Shown here: one piece after another, positions 1 through 7,082 of the stretch
Position numbering within the stretch: position 1 is the stretch's first letter
Layout: every line of letters begins with the position of its first letter
Assembly (NCBI GenBank): GCA_900128395.1
Contig: LT649948.1
Coordinates: 1 to 11,273 of the forward strand
Direction of reading: 5' to 3'
DNA length: 11,273 bases
Origin: Stramenopiles sp. TOSAG23-2
Taxonomy: Eukaryota; Sar
The notes under the pieces: model-generated
Databases searched by the model: none
What the model was told of the DNA's origin: nothing
What the model saw: the letters and a program-made list of their open reading frames with translations, nothing else
Program-made: the position numbers and the translations under genes

Positions 1-1
1 A

Positions 2-76
2 CCAAAACCGAGACCTAGACCTCGCCCAAGGCCAAGACCGAGACCTCGCCCAAGGCCAAAACCGAGACCACGCCCA
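2..76 (+). repeat. Coding Pro-Arg/Lys dipeptide repeat, first copy (cut by window edge)
   Basis: From base 2 the protease frame reads alternating Pro and Arg (two Lys substitutions) for about 25 residues, then turns into a Lys/Arg-rich stretch. Several Pro and Arg codons are mixed (CCA, CCG, CCT; AGA, CGC, AGG). The tract continues to the left edge, so its real length is unknown. It is in the same frame as the second tract at 1934-1996. Confidence 0.85.
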
Positions 77-2677
77 AGCAAGAAAAGGAAGAAAAGGAAT
101 ATTGAGAAGGATTGCATTCTTTTCACAAAATCGCAAGAAACAAAAACGCTCATAAGCAAAGGCAGCCGCGAAGAGTGTGTAGAAAAATGCCGCTCACTTC
201 AAAGTCAGCGTAAAGCATTTCGTAGGTGTCTGTTTGGTGAAGAAGTATTGGTAAGGCAAAAAAGAAGGCGTTTGGTAATCAAGAAGAAACAATCAAAAAA
301 TAAATGTCGAAGTGACAATGATTGCAAGAAATTTCGTTCAAAAGGTGTACAATTTGGTTGTTTCTATCTTACGAAAACAGAAGGTGTGTGCAAGGCAAAT
401 GTAAGAAAATGTAAATCCAAGGCAGACTGTCCCAAAGGTCACAAATGTAGAAATAGACAAGGAAATGCATACGGTGTGTGTATACATCGTGGAAAAATAC
501 GCGGGGATGCTAAATACAATGTTGCAATAAACGTATTTTCGCGGTTAGCTGCAAAGGAAGGAAAAGACAAGAATGATAAGCAAGACCATACGTCATTGGA
601 CGCTTATTTTGCTGTACCTTTGATTGAGGAAGGGGATGATGATTTTGATATATGTGATGAGGGCGAAGAAGTTAAAATGATGATAGATGATAAGGAGGAA
701 AACCAACAACAAAACCACAATCGTGATGGAGACGGCACGGCCAAAAATGATGAAGTTAGAGACAGCACGAATCAGATGAGACAAATGCTCGATCGTCGCT
801 CAAACGAAGGAACGAATAAGATAGTTTCTCCGGTTGCCAGTACAATTGCAAAAAAAACACAACTTACTGGCTCAATGAAAAGTAAAAATAACCATGCACC
901 TGGAGCGTTCCAAAAGGGAAAAGAAAGAAAAAAACAAAATATTCGAGGAGACGATTTCACTTTTTTGCAACTTTTCAAAAAGCAAAGTTTAGCAAGCTCA
1001 GACTTTTATGGTACTTGCAACGCAGCATTGCCCAATTCTGCCAAGCAGACGCTTTTCTGTTCTGACCCAGTGGAGCGTGATCGGTTTACAAATAGTAAAC
1101 CGTTGGGTAGGTTGAAGTTAATTCACGTGCTTGTGGCCAATACTGCGGGTGAAATTTTGGGGGAATCGAAAATATCAAACATTGCTGGACTTTTGGAAGG
1201 AGGACAAGCAGATGCCTCGCGAATCTTCGAACGCAATCTTGGCATAACAATTGACAGTAAAATGGTGGTCCACGAAATTGTAGACAACGACATGTACAAT
1301 TTTTACAATAAATATATAAATCAAATACAACTGTCCGATGACGCAGCGGCCGAAGTATACAGTAAAGTGTTCGAACATTATGATGATGCAAAGGCGTCTT
1401 TGCTGTCTCAAGGGGTACCTGTTGACTCCGCGTTTATGATTTTCTGGAATATTGGCGGCTATGCTGGTTTAGCTACTTCAGCATTGCATACTGGAGTGCC
1501 AAGAATCTGGATGAATATAAATAATTACGCAAACCAAGGAAGCTGGACATATCCTTACATGGGTAGGGTTCTTGCTCATGAAATTGCGCATGTGTTAGAC
1601 ATACACCATACTCATAAAATAGAAGATGTCGAAGGAAATTTATGTAAATGCACGTCGTTTGATGCAGAATTTTCTAACTTCGATGATATGCGTGGGGATT
1701 TGATCCGTGATACCCCTCCAGAGCCAAAAATGTCAAAGTTTAGAAATATTGTTACAAGTTTCATGGATACACAGGTCGATTACGTAATGGGCGAAGATGT
1801 TCGTATGGGAGTTGGTGATCATCCAGAAGCAGATGACCCAGGTGATTCTGAAGGAAATAAAGGGAAAGGAGGGGGAAAGAAGAAAGGAGGGAAAAAGAAG
1901 AAAGGAGGGAAAAAGAAGAAAGGAGGGAAAAAGCGACCAAGACCTCGCCCGAGACCTAGACCTAGACCAAGACCAAGACCAAGGCCAAGACCTAGGAAGA
2001 AGAACAGAGGTAGAAGGTTGCTCTCCCGGCGACATACTAACAAGGCTGCTTTCAACGTGTTGATAAGGCAAAATTGGGATATACCAATTAAATTGAAAAT
2101 TACAAATCAGCTGAAAAACGATGTGCAGAAATACATGGATGAGCTTATCATACCAGCTGTTTACATACCTCATATTCTAGATTTAGAAGCAAAATTTTTA
2201 GAACAAAGTGGATTTACTTATGGAATTCAGACCACTCGGGAGGACAACGATATTTGTTATGATTATGTGAAGCAGGTAAAACATCCTCGTAAAGACATAC
2301 TTTCGCTCAATATTATGAGCTATGGCGTTGGAGTGGGGCTATCCGATACTACAAGAGTTCGATTTACGAATCAACAAAAAGCCCGTATGTTCTGCGTTTT
2401 AAGCCAGGTTCCAGAACTAAAACAAATATTACCGACTACAACAACAACTGCTGACAAAACAGTTCTAGAGAAAGACTGTTTGGAGGCTGCAAAAAAACAG
2501 TTTCCTGCAGATCACATAGTTACATTGAGCAGCGGGAAGTTTAATGGTGGTTCTTTGCCCAATGGGTGTAGTCATACAACAACCAACAGAATGCTGAGCA
2601 CGATTGCATTCTACAACCGTGTGAAAACTAATCCTGGCACTGTCGATCCACAATACCAACTAGTCACAAGGTTGTAA
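2..2677 (+). CDS. Partial M43-like (pappalysin-type) zinc metalloprotease with Cys-rich ends and Lys/Gly and Pro-Arg repeats
   Basis: The frame is open from base 2 to the TAA at 2675-2677 (891 codons), so the 5' end is outside the window. No ATG is needed near 248; that codon is TTG. Residues are numbered from the codon at base 2. Order: a Pro-Arg tract (1-25); a Cys-rich region with two similar modules, C-x5-C-x11-C-x9-C (102-130) and C-x5-C-x5-C-x10-C (137-160), both ending GVC; an acidic linker; then a catalytic domain from about 360. The zinc site HEIAHVLDIHH is at 526-536 (ligands H526, H530, H536; catalytic E527). DTPPEP follows at 570, as in M43 proteins, and the Met-turn NIMSYG has its Met at 772. 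The zinc site and Met-turn are about 236 residues apart, against roughly 50-70 in typical M43 enzymes; the extra length is the repeat insertion. The tail has another Cys-rich segment (CLEAA...PNGC). Probably secreted, but any signal peptide is off-window. Another metzincin family (for example M11) is the alternative. Confidence 0.62.
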   Translation, partial: PKPRPRPRPRPRPRPRPRPKPRPRPSKKRKKRNIEKDCILFTKSQETKTLISKGSREECVEKCRSLQSQRKAFRRCLFGEEVLVRQKRRRLVIKKKQSKNKCRSDNDCKKFRSKGVQFGCFYLTKTEGVCKANVRKCKSKADCPKGHKCRNRQGNAYGVCIHRGKIRGDAKYNVAINVFSRLAAKEGKDKNDKQDHTSLDAYFAVPLIEEGDDDFDICDEGEEVKMMIDDKEENQQQNHNRDGDGTAKNDEVRDSTNQMRQMLDRRSNEGTNKIVSPVASTIAKKTQLTGSMKSKNNHAPGAFQKGKERKKQNIRGDDFTFLQLFKKQSLASSDFYGTCNAALPNSAKQTLFCSDPVERDRFTNSKPLGRLKLIHVLVANTAGEILGESKISNIAGLLEGGQADASRIFERNLGITIDSKMVVHEIVDNDMYNFYNKYINQIQLSDDAAAEVYSKVFEHYDDAKASLLSQGVPVDSAFMIFWNIGGYAGLATSALHTGVPRIWMNINNYANQGSWTYPYMGRVLAHEIAHVLDIHHTHKIEDVEGNLCKCTSFDAEFSNFDDMRGDLIRDTPPEPKMSKFRNIVTSFMDTQVDYVMGEDVRMGVGDHPEADDPGDSEGNKGKGGGKKKGGKKKKGGKKKKGGKKRPRPRPRPRPRPRPRPRPRPRKKNRGRRLLSRRHTNKAAFNVLIRQNWDIPIKLKITNQLKNDVQKYMDELIIPAVYIPHILDLEAKFLEQSGFTYGIQTTREDNDICYDYVKQVKHPRKDILSLNIMSYGVGVGLSDTTRVRFTNQQKARMFCVLSQVPELKQILPTTTTTADKTVLEKDCLEAAKKQFPADHIVTLSSGKFNGGSLPNGCSHTTTNRMLSTIAFYNRVKTNPGTVDPQYQLVTRL
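1855..1933 (+). repeat. 18-bp minisatellite coding Lys4-Gly2 units
   Basis: A purine-only stretch built from an 18-base unit encodes KKKKGG about three times after a degenerate GNKGKGGG start. It lies inside the catalytic domain of the protease gene, between the DTPPEP segment and the Met-turn, and runs directly into the second Pro-Arg tract. The near-identical units point to recent replication slippage. The encoded segment would be disordered and strongly basic. Confidence 0.85.
1934..1996 (+). repeat. Coding Pro-Arg dipeptide repeat, second copy
   Basis: Ten or so Arg-Pro pairs are encoded in the protease frame with a mixed codon set (CGA, AGA, CGC, AGG for Arg; CCA, CCT, CCG for Pro). The array is followed by KKNRGRRLLSRRH, a run of basic residues. 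Synonymous variation shows the Pro-Arg pattern is kept at the protein level better than at the DNA level. Confidence 0.85.
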
Positions 2678-2982
2678 AAAATAATTTTTTTATTTTTTTA
2701 ATTCGCTTTTATGATATGATAAAATAATTTTCTTCCCTTCTAAGCTATTTAAAATATTAAAATATAAAAAGTTCACCTTCAAAAACATGTGTGTATTAAA
2801 TACGAGGAGTTTGTAATATAATTATCTTTAATAGGTAGAGAGTATCAATACTACTAATAGGTACCTCGAATTATACAATAAAAAATGGATACACAATATT
2901 AATTATTATAGTAGTACAAATACACAATATAGACCATCAATATAAATAACGGTATATATATATATATATCAACATCAACAAG
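2678..2982. other. AT-rich intergenic spacer between protease and PH-VPS9 genes
   Basis: The 394-base gap to the next start codon has no supported gene. It holds T-rich sequence just after the protease stop, an AATAAA at 2877-2882 that could serve the protease mRNA, and a short (TA)n run at 2953-2969 just upstream of the PH-VPS9 leader. In DNA this AT-rich an AATAAA hexamer is expected by chance, so the poly(A) assignment is weak. Confidence 0.5.
2877..2882 (+). terminator. Possible polyadenylation hexamer for the protease gene
   Basis: AATAAA lies 200 bases after the protease stop codon and before the next gene on the same strand. The position is reasonable, but the hexamer is common by chance in AT-rich spacers. 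Confidence 0.25.
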
Positions 2983-3075
2983 ATGAAATTTAATACAAAA
3001 ACATATTCCAGGGTATATCAATGTTCACCACAATACATTGCAAATAAATGCTATAAAGCCATACCAATACCATGA
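2983..3075 (+). promoter_or_regulatory. Upstream ORF (30 codons) overlapping the PH-VPS9 start as ATGA
   Basis: An ATG at 2983 opens a 30-codon frame that stops at TGA 3073-3075, sharing the bases ATGA with the main ATG at 3072. If the leader begins upstream of 2983, ribosomes would translate this frame first and reach the main start only by leaky scanning or by terminating and restarting at the same place. The peptide has no recognisable motif. Whether the ATG is in the mRNA depends on the transcription start, which is not visible here. Confidence 0.35.
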
Positions 3076-6000
3076 AATCATCACCATCTACTACAACCAC
3101 TATCACCACCACCACCACATCATCATCATCAACGAGAAAATCATCACCATTTTTAATACAATCTGGATATATGAAAAAACAAGGTAGACTTATGAAAAGT
3201 TGGAAAAAACGTTATTTTAATTTATATAATAATGGTATATTAACATACTCTGCCGAAGCAAGTGGTACTAAAATTCTTGGTGAAATTGACATCAAATGTG
3301 CAAAAATTGAAATACAAGGTGATCTTGAGGAAGACACCATCCCCAAGTCAAGATTAAAGAGACATGCATCTAGTTTTAGTGACCGCCTAAAAAAAACTTC
3401 ATCTGAAATATTAATTGCAAAATTTGATATTAAAATATCAACTAGTAATGGAAGTCGTGTTTTAAAATTACGTTGTGATAGTAACTTTGATAAGCAAGCT
3501 TGGATTAGCGCATTAAACCGATCATCTAATTTATCATTGTCTGTGTCTGGTGATCAAGGGTTATTTATAGAAATATTTTGGGACTTAACAAACGATGAAA
3601 ATGATTTTAGTGATAATAATAATAATAATGAAAAAAAAATTTCATTTTACAAAAATGAAATTTTATTGAAAAACGAATTGTTACGAAATTGCGTATATTG
3701 CATTTCATTTACTACTACAACTATTTCAACATCTAATTTTTCGAAATTATTAGCAAAACATGATGATAATGACAATAAAAATACAGAAGATGGAAATGAG
3801 GCACCATGTACACTACGTCGTTGGTCATTTATATTTACTTCCGAGGAACTATTTTATGATATTTTTAAGTCATCTACCTATATTTCAAAATGTTTTTCTT
3901 TAGGTTGTAAAATAAATCGATGTAATGTAGGTGGAAAAAGATTCAATTTATATATAGATGAAAAAGTAAAATTATTAATTGCATTATTTAAATTGAAAAA
4001 TGAATTTAATGATAATGATTATCATTATAATTACGTTGATAATAATATTATTAATATTGAACCAATGTCAGAAACAAATTATATATTGCATCCACAAGCC
4101 TTTTTTTTACCATCAAAAGGAACATTAATTAGACGTTCCTACGTAGCAAAACGTAATGATCAGAAAAATATATTACAAATTATTCAGCAAATCGAATCAT
4201 CTACTGCATATGTTGCAAGAGCAGATTATCCAAGTGTTTTGTGTTATCATGTATATACCGATAAAATAGCAAATAATACAAGAACACGATTAAATATAAT
4301 TGAATTATACGCAAACAATCTTGCATTAAATACATTTTTAAGAGATGAACAAGTTGTACGTTTAAAACAAAGTCAATTATCAATGTTCGAGAAAGATGTT
4401 ATAGAAATGGAACGATTTTGTTTATATTCCACATTAGTACCACCATCAAATAGTTATATTAATACAATTTCTAATTTAGGATACATAGGTAACAATATTA
4501 CTACAATTATTAGCAATCGTGAAGATGATATTATGAAAAAAAGACTTTTTTATACTATGATACAAAAAGATGGTGGCTATGTATTACATCAAACACCTGC
4601 ATTGCCGTATACAATGACAAAATCAGTTGGTTGGATGATGAAACGAAGGACAAAAAAAGAATTATTTAAAAGGCGTTTTTTTGTTATTAATCCAGACGGT
4701 GCATGTTTAATGCGATATTATTTGAAATCAGGAAGCCATTTAAATGGTGAAAATGAACGAGGCTCATTTTCACTAGAAGAATTAATCATATATTTACATG
4801 GTGGTTCTAGATCTTTGAATTTTACATTGAGCTCCCCAAAGGAGCCTCAAACAATGTCGTTGAAGGCACGGACTGTAATTGAATACCATCGTTGGATACA
4901 AGATTTAACACCATATGCAAAAACTATTTACAATTTAGATACCGAAACATTAATAACAGGTGTTCAACCGAAAAAAGGATTAGATACATTTAATATTGAT
5001 AATATTGTTATTTCTGCAATTGCATTACAATTGGATCAAATTAATATGTCTAGCAATGCAAATTATACAAAAAAGAAAAATATCATGGATAAAAATTCAT
5101 TATTATCATTAGATACAAATGATAATGAAATAAATCAATGGTTTTTAACATATTCAGCAGAATTGAATCAAATTATAGCAAAAGACGCTAGAAATGCTGT
5201 TTCACAAACGATAGTGTGGTTTGTAAGTTTAAATGGTTACCCGCTTAATAAAAACAGTAAAACACAAAAATACTAACATTCTCTACTAATTATCTTCATT
5301 TGTAGCAAACAAAATTAGTTAAATATTTTAAAAGACATTTTGATTCAAAATTGAAACTTGAAAAAAAAAACAGTATGACAGAACATATTTATGAAAAAGT
5401 GCATGAAAATGCAAAAGATGCTAAACGGTTTATACGTAGAAAAGCTAGGTCAACATTTAAGGACTGGATAGAGCAAGAATACGCACCTAGTGAAAATGAA
5501 ACGTTTTCCGATACATGTTCAAGACATGCCGATAGCGTACGTTTTTTTATTGAATGTGTATATGAAATGTTAACAGATGAATACTCAGAAATATTAGATA
5601 CGTACCATATACGATTGTCTGATTTATATGAAAATGAACGTGATAGTGATAATATCGACGAATTATATGTTTCTACCACTGTCATAGCAGTTGAACGTCG
5701 AATTTTATCACCAATTTTTGATTACGTTGAATTTTTTGTGACATGTACTGGTGAAGCTTATAAGATTGATGCAAAAGTGGTTGAATTGCGGGAAAATATA
5801 CGGAAATTTACAAAAAAATTAAACATTTCCATCGAAGAAGTATTTGATGCTATAGAATCAGAGAGTAATTGGAAACGTCCTGTGGAGTTACTAAATACAA
5901 TAGAAACCTTGAGACAACCAGCAGAAATGTTATCAAGACTTATGGCAGTCATGAATGCATTAACAGATACGTATGAGGAGGAAGAACGGCAACGTGCAAC

Positions 6001-6640
6001 AAAGGGAAAAGACAACTTATCCTTTCAACCAGATCCAATTGGAGCAGATGATTTTGTTCCGATATTAATTGCTGTAATTGTCCGTAGTAATTTAAAAAAA
6101 GCACAAACCATGTTACAAATGATGTCACATGTTGGTAGTTCATATATTACTAATGGTAAAACAAAATATTATTTAACTATGTTGGAATCCGTATTGTATT
6201 ATTTGTCTACTAAAGGGGAAGAGGTTGTAAATGATTTAAAGGAAAAGATTGATATGAAAAAAAAGAAAAAAATTGGTATTAAAGAGTCCAGTTTTAGATT
6301 AATACGCTCAATTTCGAAGGCATCAAGTAATAGTAGCACTAATACAAGTAACACAAGTAATTTAAATATAAATGATAGAGAAAGCAATAGTAATTTTGAT
6401 GAGAAAAGGCAAGGTACATCTAATAATGATAGTAAACAAAGTTCAATATTAGAAAATGAAATGCATTTCCTAAGTTTATTAGAAGATAGGTTGACAACAT
6501 TAAATGGAAACATTTGTACTGCACAAAGTCTGATTAAAATCAATCAAAGAAGTTTATTAATGATGAAAAACAGAGGAAAGGGTAGAAGTCATCGACGAAA
6601 TTCTACATTAAACAAATTACGATCATTTTTGGATGAGTGA
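3072..6640 (+). CDS. PH-PH-VPS9 protein, predicted Rab5-family guanine nucleotide exchange factor (two exons: 3072-5222 and 5306-6640)
   Basis: Joining the exons gives 1161 residues. A Thr/Ser-rich start (1-26) leads into PH domain 1 (about 30-150: SGYMKKQGRLMKSWKKRYF, with the conserved C-terminal helix Trp at 144). A long Asn-rich middle follows with no domain I recognise. PH domain 2 (about 518-615) begins GWMMKRR, and its helix Trp is 608. A helical region precedes the VPS9 domain (about 850-1030), whose core reads GADDFVPILI (963-972) and KYYLTMLES. The four residues I recall as important in Rabex-5 (D313, P317, Y354, T357) correspond to D965, P969, Y1005 and T1008, so exchange activity is likely. 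VPS9 proteins load GTP on Rab5-type GTPases at early endosomes, and PH domains usually bind phosphoinositides; membrane recruitment through them is inference. The tail (1040-1161) is basic and Ser/Asn-rich. The ATG at 3072 is the first in this frame before PH1. Confidence 0.8.
5223..5305 (+). other. Spliceosomal intron (83 bp) joining PH-PH and VPS9 exons
   Basis: The donor GTAAGT starts at 5223, a perfect TACTAAC branch site lies at 5271-5277, and the acceptor TTTGTAG ends at 5305. The branch A is about 30 bases from the acceptor. Without splicing, the PH frame stops at 5274-5276, on the branch site itself. With splicing in phase 0, the frame continues directly into the VPS9 ORF, where no ATG is required until the one at residue 741. 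Confidence 0.88.
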
Positions 6641-7082
6641 AATATTTAAATATATTAATATAGAGTGGAGAGCGTTTTAGAAAGTGACGCGAAAAAACAC
6701 ACGTGTACGCTTCGTGTAGCATTTTGCATTATATATACGAGTATTATATATTATAATTAATGTAATATATTAAAATTATTATTACGAATATTTGGTACGA
6801 ACGTACGTATCATTATTTAAATACGTACACACGACGTGTCGTTTTTTTTTTTTATTTTAATTTTTTTATATATAAAAAATATATATTTTATAATTTAATT
6901 AAATCTCAAAAGTTTTTATAAACTAATTCAAATTCTTACGATCTGAAAGAATACCATACTACTTCTTCGTTTGTACAAATGTGTTAAGTGTGTTTACTTA
7001 TTGGAAAAGAAGTCAGTATATGTATATATATACAATATTTTAATAACTCGCCAGCCGTGTGCGAGAAGATAACTTGTTTCTA
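6641..7082. other. Convergent 3' spacer, AT-rich, with ACGT-core motifs and a small inverted repeat
   Basis: The VPS9 gene and the minus-strand zinc-finger gene end toward each other here. No gene is supported. The spacer contains ACACGTGT at 6699-6706, an 8-bp perfect inverted repeat GTACGTAT/ATACGTAC (6803-6810 and 6821-6828, 10-base loop), a T-run at 6842-6853, and TTTATT at 6851-6856 that reads AATAAA on the minus strand and could end the zinc-finger mRNA. Confidence 0.5.
6803..6828. repeat. Perfect 8-bp inverted repeat with 10-base loop
   Basis: GTACGTAT at 6803-6810 is the exact reverse complement of ATACGTAC at 6821-6828. It sits between convergent genes and is followed by a T-rich stretch. 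It may form a hairpin in transcripts from either side, or may be chance in low-complexity DNA. Confidence 0.5.

Noticed and set aside
248-250. Start of the protease at 248
   Set aside because: The codon is TTG and the same frame is open upstream to base 2 with clearly related Pro-Arg and Cys-rich coding sequence, so the gene starts outside the window.
1733-2173. Minus-strand and other-frame ORFs across the repeat region (Ser/Arg, Leu/Gly, Phe/Pro rich)
   Set aside because: They are mirror readings of the purine-rich Lys/Gly and Pro-Arg repeats and carry no independent coding signal.
5351-6640. VPS9 ORF as a stand-alone gene starting at 5351
   Set aside because: 5351 is TTG, and the frame joins the PH exon through a well-formed intron. 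The first ATG in this ORF (5375) is possible for an alternative product but is not needed.
6688-6696. CGCGAAA as a yeast-type cell-cycle (SCB) promoter site
   Set aside because: It lies just after the VPS9 stop between convergent genes, where no promoter is expected, and a 7-base match is easily chance.
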